DNA of 40,246 nucleotides from Nanobdellota archaeon (GCA_021798355.1 JAJZMG010000018.1:1-40246); one strand, 5' to 3'; positions 14,118-22,965 are shown, counted from the stretch's first letter. Numbers and translations are program-made. Notes: generated by a model from the letters alone, not told the origin.

Positions 14118-15878
14118 ATGACATTAACTTTTGCAGACTTTAAGGATATTGGATTCATAAGTAATCAGTTAACAAGCTCATTGATAGACAAGAACGGCAA
14201 CGTACTGTGGCTCTGCTTCCCAAGATTCGATTCTGATCCGTTTATAGCTTACCTGCTTGATGAAAATAACGGAGGAGTTTTCAGAATAAGCCCGCTGGAA
14301 CAGTTCTCATCTTTTCATAAGTATACTGCACCAAATGTTTTGCATACTAATTTTAAAACTGTTGGGGGAAATGCGGATATAAATGATTTTTTGATACCAG
14401 GTAAAACCATACTTGTAAGGAACATAAATTCAGAGATAAAACTGCAGCTTAATTTTAATCCATTATTCGCTTTTCATACCATGAATTTCAATTATTCCGA
14501 GAATGATGGTAAAATAATGTTTGATAGCAAAAATGGGAAAGGAAGGCTGGTTTTAGAGATAATTGGAGAATACAAGAAAACAGGGGATTTTATGTGGGAG
14601 ATAGAAAAAGGATTAACACAAGTCATACTGTCTTATTACCCGTCAGCAGAGATATACGAATTGGAAGGAAAAAATGTTTCTTCAGCTAATTTCTCAAAAG
14701 CGCTGGATTCAACTATAGATTACTGGGGAGCATATACGGAAAGAATAAAATTAAGTCTTTCAGGCACAGATTTAGAGGAATTCGAACAGCTTTTAAGGTC
14801 ATCAGTTTTTACAATACTTGGACTTACATATTCACCGACAGGCAGCATAATAGCTGCACCAACTACGTCTCTGCCTGAAGATCCGGGTGGAAATAGAAAT
14901 TGGGATTACAGATATGTTTGGGTTAGGGATTCGGCAATAATGGCGTCTACCTTATGTAGACTGGGATTTTATACAGAGGGTAGGAGGGCGCTTGAATTTT
15001 TATTCAGCATGATTGATTATTCGGGTAAACCCCTTTATAATCTTTACAAAGTAGATGGTACAAAAATATACGGCGAAAAGTATATTGACTCGTTGAATGG
15101 CTTTATGAATTCAAAGCCTGTAAGGATAGGCAATCGCGCTACTAACCAGATACAATTGGATATAGAAGGGGAGTTTTTATACGCCGTAAAAGGTTATTTT
15201 GATTCTACGCAGGATACGGAGTTTATACAAAATCATTCAAAGGCTATAGAATACATAGCGGATTGGCTCGTAGATAATTGGCAGCTTGCTGATTCAGGGA
15301 TATGGGAAAAGCCAGATGATCATGAATATGCGCATTCAAAAGTTATGATATGGGTGGCCCTGGAAAGCGTAGGAAAACTGATTTCATCTGTAGGCGGGAT
15401 AGATCGCTGGGAAGAAACAAGAAATGAAATAAAGAATTGGGTCATGTCCAATTGTGTAAAAGATGGTTACTTTGTTACTTTTCCTAGGAGCAATGAAGTA
15501 GATTCTACTATATTGTCATTTCCGATTTATGGTTTTATTGACCCTAACAATCCTGTCTTTGTTAAGACACTCAAGATCGTTGAAAAAACTTTATTTGTTA
15601 AAGGCTTTGTTTATAGGTATAACTTTGATTCGATTGGCAAGGCTAATCATGCCTTTGTTCTTTGCTCTATGTGGCTTGCTTCCGTCTACTCGCAGCTGAA
15701 AAGAAAGAATGAAGCTATACAGCTGCTTAAAAATGTAAAAAGTATAGTCGGACCGAATAATTTAATTGGAGAGGATATAGACGTGCATAATAAGATGTTT
15801 GCAGGTAATTTTCCTCAAGGTTTTGTACATGCTACATTTGTAAACTCAGTTATCGATATTTTAACAAATAGCAACTAA
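14118..15878 (+). CDS. GH15 glucoamylase/trehalase-type glycoside hydrolase
   Basis: A 586-residue protein without signal peptide, thus probably cytosolic. Residues 1-205 form the N-terminal beta-sandwich; from about 215 the (alpha/alpha)6 barrel follows. Signature segments are NWDYRYVWVRDSA (261-273), GIWEKPDDHEYAHSKVM (394-410) with the general acid E397, and GEDID...GNFPQGFVH near the end with the candidate base E552. The family includes glucoamylase, glucodextranase and, in Thermoplasma, trehalase. Length and architecture fit both glucoamylase and the Thermoplasma-type trehalase, so substrate cannot be settled. The start lies next to a TTTAATATC-containing promoter region. A hairpin follows the stop. 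Confidence 0.9.
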   Translation: MTLTFADFKDIGFISNQLTSSLIDKNGNVLWLCFPRFDSDPFIAYLLDENNGGVFRISPLEQFSSFHKYTAPNVLHTNFKTVGGNADINDFLIPGKTILVRNINSEIKLQLNFNPLFAFHTMNFNYSENDGKIMFDSKNGKGRLVLEIIGEYKKTGDFMWEIEKGLTQVILSYYPSAEIYELEGKNVSSANFSKALDSTIDYWGAYTERIKLSLSGTDLEEFEQLLRSSVFTILGLTYSPTGSIIAAPTTSLPEDPGGNRNWDYRYVWVRDSAIMASTLCRLGFYTEGRRALEFLFSMIDYSGKPLYNLYKVDGTKIYGEKYIDSLNGFMNSKPVRIGNRATNQIQLDIEGEFLYAVKGYFDSTQDTEFIQNHSKAIEYIADWLVDNWQLADSGIWEKPDDHEYAHSKVMIWVALESVGKLISSVGGIDRWEETRNEIKNWVMSNCVKDGYFVTFPRSNEVDSTILSFPIYGFIDPNNPVFVKTLKIVEKTLFVKGFVYRYNFDSIGKANHAFVLCSMWLASVYSQLKRKNEAIQLLKNVKSIVGPNNLIGEDIDVHNKMFAGNFPQGFVHATFVNSVIDILTNSN

Positions 15879-15885
15879 TAAATAA

Positions 15886-15928
15886 GATATTAAGAGTGCT
15901 CATAGACACTAAACACCCTCTAAATATC
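15886..15928 (+). other. Imperfect hairpin after the GH15 gene
   Basis: GATATTAAGAGTG at 15886-15898 can pair with CCCTCTAAATATC at 15916-15928 over 11 of 13 positions, leaving a 17-nt loop. It starts 8 nt after the GH15 stop. It could stabilise the transcript end or be a small RNA element; it has no T-run directly behind it. Confidence 0.35.
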
Positions 15929-15999
15929 AATTTTAATAGTTATTCTTGTAAAATTTACAAATAATAATATTTATATATTAGAATTTTTCTATAAAATAT

Positions 16000-16662
16000 A
16001 TGAAAAAGGAAGAAACTTTAAATTCATTGTTAACTAACGCTGAAAAAATAGATTCTTATGAAGGTTGTACCTTTAACCATAACTTCGTGTATTCCTTTGC
16101 AGTTTTAAAAATAAACACATTTACAGAGGAAGTTGACCCGGAGTACGAGATTTACAAAAATTCTGATATTTCACGTTATAAACGAGTACATGCTTATATT
16201 GTAGATAAGGATGGAGAAGATTTACTCTACATTTTTAAAAACAGTACTCCCGAACGAGTAAAGTACGTCTCCCAAGGCGATGACAGTGATCTATTCAGCG
16301 AGCGCTTGAAGAGGAACCTTATTTATACCATTGGATTAGGCGAGACAAAAAAGCCTAAGTCAGAAGACGGTTTTTTTAATTATTACAAAATTTCTTTGAA
16401 CGATAGCAAAGACGTTGGTGATATAGATGAGAGAAGGGAATACGTGCTAGAAAATATAAGAAAAAATAAGGACAATCAAACAGTCTGCTGGCATATCTAC
16501 CCTTATTTTGAAAATGGTAAAATGATACTCAATATATTGGAACATAACAATCCAAACGAGTTGAGACTTGCAAATATTGTTGAAAACGACCTAGAAAAAG
16601 ATATTCATTACCTTCCTCTGGATAAAGACGAGAAAAACTGGAAAAACGACATAAAAACTTAA
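16000..16662 (+). CDS. Hypothetical protein
   Basis: A 220-residue acidic, soluble protein that I do not recognise. It contains two lone cysteines, no membrane helix and no known motif; charged clusters such as DERREYVLENIRKNKDN suggest helices alternating with strands. TATTTATATATTA at about 15968-15980 is centred some 26 nt before the ATG, so transcription is probably leaderless. It stands alone between the GH15 gene and the membrane/redox block. Confidence 0.7.
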   Translation: MKKEETLNSLLTNAEKIDSYEGCTFNHNFVYSFAVLKINTFTEEVDPEYEIYKNSDISRYKRVHAYIVDKDGEDLLYIFKNSTPERVKYVSQGDDSDLFSERLKRNLIYTIGLGETKKPKSEDGFFNYYKISLNDSKDVGDIDERREYVLENIRKNKDNQTVCWHIYPYFENGKMILNILEHNNPNELRLANIVENDLEKDIHYLPLDKDEKNWKNDIKT

Positions 16663-16704
16663 AATAAAAGTTTATTTAATAAGCCCTACTTAATTTTTAT
16701 GTGA

Positions 16705-17043
16705 ATGGGATTTACTAGTCTAGATACGTTATTGTCGGGTGAAGGTAAACAAATTAAACATAATGCTTTAGGATCCTTGAAAAAGCATGCAAAGACTTAC
16801 AAACTAGCAATTTCAAGTATTTTCGCATTCCCGGAGATGTATTGTGGCTTGCTGATAGAAAAGGAATCTAATCTTATACCCCCTTATGAATACCAGCTTG
16901 CATATCTACATTATGCTGCGGTTACTTTCCCAATACTATACGCATTTGCAGTTATGGGCACTTATATCGATTTAGAGCTGTTTAAAGTTACTATTTCAAA
17001 ATTCTATAAAAGCTTTATTAATTTGTACAAAAAGTTTAAATAA
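16705..17043 (+). CDS. Small hypothetical membrane-associated protein
   Basis: A 112-residue protein with a hydrophobic stretch at about 71-88 (YAAVTFPILYAFAVMG) that could span the membrane, and a weaker one around 35-45. The ends are basic (KKFK). Not recognised. An ATG 6 nt upstream is closed at once by TGA, so the ATG at 16705 is the first usable one. It precedes the cupredoxin genes by 20 nt and may be part of their operon. Confidence 0.6.
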   Translation: MGFTSLDTLLSGEGKQIKHNALGSLKKHAKTYKLAISSIFAFPEMYCGLLIEKESNLIPPYEYQLAYLHYAAVTFPILYAFAVMGTYIDLELFKVTISKFYKSFINLYKKFK

Positions 17044-17063
17044 GCCAAATTCTTATAGATAAA

Positions 17064-17729
17064 ATGCAAGGTAAACCAAAGAAAAATAATTTTCTTGTTT
17101 ATGAAGTAATTGCAGTGGCTTTAATTGTAGTAATCGCAATAGCCGTAATATATACCCTTGTTCCCTCTTCTCCGTCAGCGGCGCTCCTTAAATTTATAAA
17201 AACTGTACCAAGCGGGGTAGCTGTTTACTCTACAAATAATTCGATAATAATAACAGGTTCGAATGTTACTCTGCCAATAGTTGCGTATGAGAATCTTTCC
17301 TACAATCCTGTATACAATATAACCTACCCTGTTAATGTAACGGCAGCAGATTCCTTTCTTGAAACTCCAAACCATGAACTTCCATACTTTATGGATTATG
17401 GTCTAATAGACCCAACATTCGTTATAAAGAAAGGATCTACTGTAAACTTTATTTTCATAAATCTAGGAGCAGAAATACATATATTTGCTATAACCCCTCA
17501 AGCTCCACCATTTAATCCATTTATAACGCTCTCTCCAGAAACATTAAAAGCGGATCTTTTATATTTACCAGCACTACCACCTCCTGCTAATTTTAATAAT
17601 CCTTTCAGCGGGAGCATTTATTCGACAAGTGGTTCTTATACGTTTAATGCAACTGGCACTTATTATTACCTTTGCCCTATACCAGGACATGCAGAATTGG
17701 GTATGTATGGTAAGATTGAGGTAGTATGA
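17064..17729 (+). CDS. Membrane-anchored cupredoxin (sulfocyanin/rusticyanin-like blue copper protein)
   Basis: A 221-residue protein with an N-terminal membrane anchor (about 15-33) and an external cupredoxin domain. Type 1 copper ligands are visible as H139 in EIHIF and, near the C-terminus, C204, H209 and M214 in the C-x4-H-x4-M loop CPIPGHAELGM, followed by the closing strand YGKIEVV. Such proteins carry electrons on the outer face of the membrane, and sulfocyanin and rusticyanin do so in acidophiles. An insertion rich in proline lies between the first ligand and the copper loop. The gene overlaps the next cupredoxin gene by 4 nt. Electron partner is unknown. Confidence 0.85.
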   Translation: MQGKPKKNNFLVYEVIAVALIVVIAIAVIYTLVPSSPSAALLKFIKTVPSGVAVYSTNNSIIITGSNVTLPIVAYENLSYNPVYNITYPVNVTAADSFLETPNHELPYFMDYGLIDPTFVIKKGSTVNFIFINLGAEIHIFAITPQAPPFNPFITLSPETLKADLLYLPALPPPANFNNPFSGSIYSTSGSYTFNATGTYYYLCPIPGHAELGMYGKIEVV

Positions 17730-18463
17730 TGGAAAACACTAAGAACAGCAATGCAATGATTCTAGCAATAATACTCGTAATAGCAGTCATAGTAATAATA
17801 GTGGCATTTCTTGCCATTAATCACACGATAAGCTTTGCAGGTCCTGTTTCCGTTTCTGTCTCTACTGCTTTAAGTACTGTACCAGCAGGCGTTACAGTTA
17901 ATGCGGCTACTAACACCATATATGTTAATAAATCTGCGACAATATCTATGGGAATGATAGATAATTTGTCTTCTGACCCTGCGAATAACATAACTTTAAA
18001 TTCTACTATTCCAGGAACTAGTACTCCTTATAAAGTATTGTTAGGAGAGTTGGACCTTCAGGCACTCCCTGCCTTCATGGTATATGGACTCATAAATCCT
18101 ACAATAGTTATAGAACAAGGTTCTACAGTTACATTTAATGCATTTGATTTATCTGACTACGCTTATCACGGGTATATGATAACAAATGATAGTTTTGCTC
18201 CACCTTATTCTATTCCAGGGCCGGAAGCCGCATTTAACGGTTATACTGGTTCAAAGGACATAGTCGTAAAGGGCATACTTATACCTCCCCCCAAGACTGG
18301 CAGAATATACGAAGAAAGTGAAATATTTACTGCAAATACCAATGGTGTATACTGGTACATCTGCCCAGTGTTTGGACATGCAGCATTGGGCATGTATGGT
18401 AAAATAGTCGTAAGTGCTTCTCCTTCTTCCACTGCAAGCACTAGCAGCAATGGTTATTCTTAA
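17726..18463 (+). CDS. Second membrane-anchored cupredoxin
   Basis: A 245-residue paralogue of the preceding protein. It has a membrane anchor at about 11-31, a matching VPAGVTVNAATNTI repeat-like strand region, H148 in YAYHGY and the copper loop CPVFGHAALGM with C213, H218 and M223, then YGKIVVS. A serine/threonine-rich tail of about 15 residues follows. The ATGA overlap with the upstream gene implies coupled translation, so both copper proteins are likely made in similar amounts. Together they could form a two-step electron relay; this is inference. Confidence 0.85.
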   Translation: MMENTKNSNAMILAIILVIAVIVIIVAFLAINHTISFAGPVSVSVSTALSTVPAGVTVNAATNTIYVNKSATISMGMIDNLSSDPANNITLNSTIPGTSTPYKVLLGELDLQALPAFMVYGLINPTIVIEQGSTVTFNAFDLSDYAYHGYMITNDSFAPPYSIPGPEAAFNGYTGSKDIVVKGILIPPPKTGRIYEESEIFTANTNGVYWYICPVFGHAALGMYGKIVVSASPSSTASTSSNGYS

Positions 18464-18476
18464 TTAGTTTTATTTA

Positions 18477-19451
18477 ATGGAAAAAGTTAAACGCAGGTTT
18501 GACAAAATACCCATAATAACAAGATTATCTTTAGGCATAATATTTATTGCAGATTCCTTACTTAAGTTAATACCAGACTCCGCCTATTTAATAAAAGAAA
18601 ATGTTCTTACCGGTGCTTATGGAGCAGGGTCTTTTGTGTACCCTTGGGTTGCATTTTGGGCAAACTTCACTGCAAACAACATAAATTTCTTTGTGGTTTT
18701 TGCGATTATAATAGAATTCTTAATCGGCTTGTTTCTTATACTTGGTTTTTTAAGAAAATTTCTTTACATTATTGGCGCAATATACTCGATAGTAATATGG
18801 CTAACAATAAGCCAGTTCGGGGGGCCTTACATAGCTGGAACGCTTGACATTGGCGCCACTCCCGTATATTTTCTTTTATTCCTGCTTTTAATATTTACAG
18901 AGAGGAATTTCAATACTTATGATAAATCAATAGACAAAGTAATAAAAAATAAGTATAAGATATGGCAGAAGTTTGCATACTTCAAGCAAACTAAATCAAA
19001 AAATGAAAAAACAACAGTTTTTGCAGTATCCTCAATAGCTTTTGGAGCTATACTGGCTGTAAATGCCTCGTTAAAATTAGTCAGCGGTACAGCATCCAAT
19101 ATTGCAAGTAACCAGTTAATGCAAATATTAGGAGAACCAAAACTTTTAATTCCATTTTTTTTATTTTGGGATAAAATAATCTTGCCAAATATACACTTGT
19201 TTTTGTATATTTATGCATTTTCAGAGTTTTCTATAGCCGTATTACTTATTTTTGGGCTGTTTAGGAAATGGGTTTACTTGGCAGGAATAATATATAGCCT
19301 GTTTTCGTGGTCAGTTATACAAGGGTTTGGTGGCCCTTTTTTTGCGGGCGTAACCGATTTGGCTTCAGGACCATTGTATATCCTTATATTTGTGATGTTT
19401 ATTTTTTACAATTCAAACTTAAAACTTTCGGCCTTTTATTATAAAAAATAG
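18477..19451 (+). CDS. Double DoxX-like membrane protein
   Basis: A 324-residue membrane protein made of two homologous four-helix halves, about residues 15-140 and 184-310. Corresponding segments at 113-135 and 283-305 both read (Q/G)FGGP...AG..D....P.Y...F, offset by 170 residues, and both halves have a G-(L/F)-(F/L)-R-K-(F/W)-(L/V)-Y turn. Each half resembles the DoxX/DoxD family, which includes the membrane subunit of thiosulfate:quinone oxidoreductase of Acidianus. The two cupredoxin genes stop 13 nt before it, suggesting one operon and a role in electron transfer or membrane redox. No DoxA partner is present, so thiosulfate oxidation is not shown. Confidence 0.7.
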   Translation: MEKVKRRFDKIPIITRLSLGIIFIADSLLKLIPDSAYLIKENVLTGAYGAGSFVYPWVAFWANFTANNINFFVVFAIIIEFLIGLFLILGFLRKFLYIIGAIYSIVIWLTISQFGGPYIAGTLDIGATPVYFLLFLLLIFTERNFNTYDKSIDKVIKNKYKIWQKFAYFKQTKSKNEKTTVFAVSSIAFGAILAVNASLKLVSGTASNIASNQLMQILGEPKLLIPFFLFWDKIILPNIHLFLYIYAFSEFSIAVLLIFGLFRKWVYLAGIIYSLFSWSVIQGFGGPFFAGVTDLASGPLYILIFVMFIFYNSNLKLSAFYYKK

Positions 19452-19481
19452 CTATTTATATTTTAATTAGTTATAGTTAAC

Positions 19482-20036
19482 ATGAGTATGACAAAAGGCC
19501 AAGCAGTAGTTTACGGCGGTTCTAAAAAATTGGCATATCTAGAATTTGGATTTGCAGCCGTTGTAATAATTACCGCCATACTGGTTTTTTTTACGGTTTA
19601 CCCAAAAATAATCTCAGTTTCTTCTGTAACCACAGTTTCGAGTTCTGTAAGTATAACGGGCCCTTCAAATTATAATTACTTATTTGCTTTAAATTATGCC
19701 TTTGTGGGATTTGACATTGTTATCGGTATTGCCTTATTATTTTTTGGGATAATCGCATTTATTGCATTGTTTAAACACAGAAGAGATAATGCCCCTATAG
19801 TTGCAATGATACTTAATCTTAATAAGAGCAGCAATCCTTTCTCCCTGCTTATACTAGCTTCGGTGATGGTTTTAATTGCAATAGCTGCTTTCTTCGTAAG
19901 TATACTGACAAGCTATTCCCTCCTTTCATTTTTGATAGGTGTAATGCTCGGAACAATGGCATTTTTGCTCGTAGCCCTATCAATTATAAATATCTCATTG
20001 AAATACTTAGCGAGGTTTGTTTTTAATTATGAGTAG
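19482..20036 (+). CDS. Four-helix membrane protein of unknown function
   Basis: A 184-residue protein with four predicted membrane helices. After the first helix comes a serine/threonine/valine-rich external loop of about 30 residues; a basic cytoplasmic loop (FKHRRDN) follows the second helix. I do not recognise the family. CTATTTATATTTT at 19452-19464 is a TATA-like box about 24 nt before the ATG, so it starts a new transcript after the DoxX-like gene. Its end overlaps the next gene by 8 nt. Confidence 0.68.
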   Translation: MSMTKGQAVVYGGSKKLAYLEFGFAAVVIITAILVFFTVYPKIISVSSVTTVSSSVSITGPSNYNYLFALNYAFVGFDIVIGIALLFFGIIAFIALFKHRRDNAPIVAMILNLNKSSNPFSLLILASVMVLIAIAAFFVSILTSYSLLSFLIGVMLGTMAFLLVALSIINISLKYLARFVFNYE

Positions 20037-20397
20037 TGCAATTTTAATAAGCACATCTACTGTAAATCCCCTCGCAGGATTTATTTTGCCAGTAGTACTG
20101 GTTTCAATAGCTGCTTTGTTGTTAGTAGTGTCTTTAATACTTTTCTTCAAAAGATTTTATTCTATGAGAGTTGCTAGTACCCAAAGAGTAGCATTATTTA
20201 AAAGTAATTGGTGGAAACTGTCTATTCTGTTTCTTTCCCCCACTATCGTAACTGTCTTTTTAATTGTAGGGCTTTTTACTCCAACCTCATTTGAGATATA
20301 TTTTTATCTTTACGGCTTGCTTGTAAGCATAATAATCGCAGAGACAGTTATAATCTCGATAATAAGGGTTTTGGGAATAAATAAACAGCTTGTTTGA
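20029..20397 (+). CDS. Small membrane protein of unknown function
   Basis: A 122-residue protein with three predicted membrane helices and a basic loop (FKRFYSMRVASTQRVALFK) after the first. I chose the ATG at 20029, which overlaps the stop of the preceding gene (ATGAGTAG), over a TTG 12 nt upstream. The overlap implies coupled translation with the four-helix protein, so the two may act together. No motif allows a function to be named. Confidence 0.65.
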   Translation: MSSAILISTSTVNPLAGFILPVVLVSIAALLLVVSLILFFKRFYSMRVASTQRVALFKSNWWKLSILFLSPTIVTVFLIVGLFTPTSFEIYFYLYGLLVSIIIAETVIISIIRVLGINKQLV

Positions 20398-20446
20398 ATA
20401 ATATGAAAATAAAAACTATTTTATATAATCAGCTTTTTTATAGGTA

Positions 20447-21343
20447 ATGAACATAAAAATAAAGAATAGAATTTATTTCATATTTTTTGTATTGATAATT
20501 TTCTCTGTAATAGCTTACCTATTTACTTTGATTCCTGGTATACCTTCAAACATTGGCAGGGTAGTTTACATTTTTCTTATTCTTATTTCTGGGGTGCTAA
20601 TCGTAAATTTTTTAAGCGACATAATTGAGGCCAAGGCAAATAATAAAAATAAACAGGTTAGCAACACAATAGTTTTTATTACAAGGTTAGCAGGTTATAT
20701 AACCGTGATAGCCATTGCTCTGGCTTCTTTTAAGATCGGCTTAACTTCAGTTATTTTAGGAGGAGGATTTGTAGGAGTAGTCGTTGGTTTAGCTGCGCAA
20801 GCCTCTCTCTCCAATTTTTTCAGCGGCATAGTACTACTCTTTTCGAAGCCTTTTAATATTGGAGACAATATAACCTTAAGCACATGGCAGTATGGTTTAA
20901 TAGCGCCAAGTTATCCTCCAAAATTCTTCTCTAGCGATTTTATTGTCCCAGGTTATACTGGGATAGTTGAAAAGATGACATTGACGTTTACTACCATACG
21001 CTTGGATAATAACATTCCGATAAAAATACCTAACAGTATAGTACTGCAGGCTTCCATCTTTTTGAATAATGAAACATACAGAAAAGTTAAGGTAAGGTAC
21101 GAAATTCCATCCTCGATAGATCCCAACAGATTTATAGAACTGGTAAAATCAGAATTAAAGAACCTTTCATTTGTAAAAGGGCTGCCTTCCGTCTTCATAT
21201 CCGAGACTAGCTTTGCAAACAAAAGTAATGTATTTTCAATCAATGCCGTCTGTAAATCTCAATCGGAAGATTTACCAAGAAGCGAGATAATAAAGAGTTT
21301 AATAAAAATCCATAACTCTCTAGAGAAGCCAAAAAAGCGTTAA
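20447..21343 (+). CDS. MscS-family mechanosensitive channel
   Basis: A 298-residue channel. Two N-terminal membrane helices and a third at about 75-95 precede the pore helix, which shows the small-residue pattern GGGFVGVVVGLAAQASLSNFFSG (105-127) typical of MscS. The KPFNIGD turn and the beta domain with KIPNSIVL follow. MscS channels open on membrane stretch and release solutes during osmotic downshift. The beta domain contains an insertion of about 25 residues (around 143-168) before the segment I-V-E-K-M. TATTTTATATAA at about 20419-20430 is the likely promoter. Confidence 0.9.
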   Translation: MNIKIKNRIYFIFFVLIIFSVIAYLFTLIPGIPSNIGRVVYIFLILISGVLIVNFLSDIIEAKANNKNKQVSNTIVFITRLAGYITVIAIALASFKIGLTSVILGGGFVGVVVGLAAQASLSNFFSGIVLLFSKPFNIGDNITLSTWQYGLIAPSYPPKFFSSDFIVPGYTGIVEKMTLTFTTIRLDNNIPIKIPNSIVLQASIFLNNETYRKVKVRYEIPSSIDPNRFIELVKSELKNLSFVKGLPSVFISETSFANKSNVFSINAVCKSQSEDLPRSEIIKSLIKIHNSLEKPKKR

Positions 21344-21443
21344 ACAGCAATGTTAACGGACCCTCTTCAATGATACTATATTTGCATTGGGAGGTTAATC
21401 GTACCTTTTCCAATATCGACATAGGATGGAATAATTCTGCTCA

Positions 21444-22199
21444 TTATTCTTGACCTAACTTGCGTCTCTGTTTTTCCAAGTATTTCATTGTCCTTTTAAG
21501 CTCTTTGTCTTGGTATTTTGTATTGTTATTTGAAAAGTCCATTAAGTAATTAATATTCATTAAAATGACTTTGTTTTTTTTCGTCAGATACATATTATCC
21601 AATGAAAAAGTACCTGTTGGCAACTTGTTGAACCAATTATGTGCTTTAAGTTTGTTTACTATACTAATAAGCTGGTTTTCTATGTTGCTTATACTACCTG
21701 TGTTACATAAATAACGGTGAATAAAAGAGTTTAAGCTCATATTGGATGGCACATACACATATCCGGCGCGAAGCAACCTAAATTTGATGTTGTCTACTAT
21801 CTTATGTCTCTTTCTTTCTGAAGCCAAATAATCTCCAAGACTGCCGAGTTCGCCGTCAGTTTTTGTAATATATCCTCGTATGTAATCCTTTGAAATTGAA
21901 GTATCATAAACTAATGCAATAGGTTTTACTGAGTTTTCAGGTATTATTTTGTTTATTTCACTAAGGTTTTCGAATTCATTTTCGAAATCCCTTTTGAGTA
22001 TTAGATGATAGGTTAAATCCGGATTGTTTGGATAAAAAAGTGAAAGATACGCTTCTGTTTTGTTTATGTATTCATTTTCATCCACAAAATGATAGCCTTG
22101 TTTTTCGAGTTCAGTTTTTCTGGGTACAGAAGCGGAGTTTACAAAACTAATACCCTTGCTGTTCTGTCTAACCAACTCCTCCAATTTACTTTTTTCCAA
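21444..22199 (-). CDS. Kinase-fold protein lacking catalytic residues (probable pseudokinase)
   Basis: A 251-residue soluble protein. Residues 85-96 (IIPENSVKPIAL) nearly repeat residues 59-70 of the small kinase encoded at 36365 (TAPENIVKPIAL). Residues 193-219 align with that kinase's catalytic loop: HGD is replaced by TGT, and the metal-binding aspartate of LID is asparagine in LMN, while the flanking D-N, LTK and hydrophobic pattern are kept. This suggests a kinase fold that has lost phosphotransfer. It might scaffold or regulate the active kinase; that is inference. The alignment is by eye and the overall identity is low. The gene faces the MscS gene and has a divergent upstream region. 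Confidence 0.55.
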   Translation of the reverse strand: MEKSKLEELVRQNSKGISFVNSASVPRKTELEKQGYHFVDENEYINKTEAYLSLFYPNNPDLTYHLILKRDFENEFENLSEINKIIPENSVKPIALVYDTSISKDYIRGYITKTDGELGSLGDYLASERKRHKIVDNIKFRLLRAGYVYVPSNMSLNSFIHRYLCNTGSISNIENQLISIVNKLKAHNWFNKLPTGTFSLDNMYLTKKNKVILMNINYLMDFSNNNTKYQDKELKRTMKYLEKQRRKLGQE

Positions 22200-22484
22200 G
22201 AGTTACCTCTTACTGCCCTATTTTTTAAGATTTTATCTACTTATTATAAAACCACAACTGATCCCTATCTTCTTTATATTTTGATCTATACAGATATATA
22301 TTTTTACATAAAATTAGTTATATAACTAGCTTTTTATTGTCACAATAAATAATAAAATATCTATTTCTAATAGTACTTGATTAATTCGACCATTAAAGTA
22401 GAAGAAAGGAAAGTACAAAGAAACTATAAATATCTTAGGAGTATAACTATCATTAAAAATTTGTGTTATTATAAAATAGATAGC
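22200..22484. other. Divergent intergenic region
   Basis: This A+T-rich stretch separates the minus-strand kinase-like gene from the GNAT gene. It contains several TATA-like runs: one on the minus strand near 22225-22235 for the kinase-like gene, and ACTATAAATATC near 22425-22436 on the plus strand. I see no RNA gene, terminator hairpin or further convincing reading frame. Confidence 0.4.
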
Positions 22485-22964
22485 ATGGAATTCAAGATAA
22501 AAGAACGGATGACCTTTGAAGTAAGGTTGGAAAAAAGGAAGGAAGGGCGTGAGAAGGTTATAAAATTCCTCACAAATAGTGAAGGTAATGAATTTGGCTT
22601 AGAGCAGTACAAGAACAAAGAAATGCCAATTAAATTAATAAAGTACTATCCATTTTTCTCAGCTAATTCAGAGAATGGCAAAATTATAGGAGCATGCGCT
22701 TCTGAGTTATATGGCAAAGGCTTACTTAGTATAGAATTGTTAGCAGTTGACAACAGATACCGGAGACAAGGAGCGGGCCTTTCTATACTGAAAAAAGTCT
22801 TAGATTTCGCCCATAAAAACAAAATACACAACATACAATGCAGTTCACTTGTCTCAAACAAAGAATCAAAGAAATTTCTGAAAAAAGCAGGCTTTAGAAA
22901 AGTTGGAAAGCTAAAAAAATACGTTGGAAAACAGGATTATTACCTTTGGGAGTATTTGCCCTAA
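22485..22964 (+). CDS. GNAT-family N-acetyltransferase
   Basis: A 159-residue acetyltransferase. Motif A is LAVDNRYRRQGAGLSIL (86-102), with the R-x-x-G-x-G/A acetyl-CoA loop at 93-98. The C-terminal part KKFLKKAGFRKVG is the usual end of the fold. The substrate, protein or small molecule, cannot be told. I chose the ATG at 22485; an in-frame TTG at 22377 would add 36 residues, and a TATA box at about 22425 speaks for a start downstream of it. It converges with the UspA gene, ending 1 nt from it. Confidence 0.82.
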   Translation: MEFKIKERMTFEVRLEKRKEGREKVIKFLTNSEGNEFGLEQYKNKEMPIKLIKYYPFFSANSENGKIIGACASELYGKGLLSIELLAVDNRYRRQGAGLSILKKVLDFAHKNKIHNIQCSSLVSNKESKKFLKKAGFRKVGKLKKYVGKQDYYLWEYLP

Positions 22965-22965
22965 C

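Noticed and set aside
17255-17275. TTCGAA-containing sequence resembling a tRNA T-arm
   Set aside because: It is inside a cupredoxin gene and no acceptor or anticodon stem can be formed around it. No tRNA was found elsewhere in the window.
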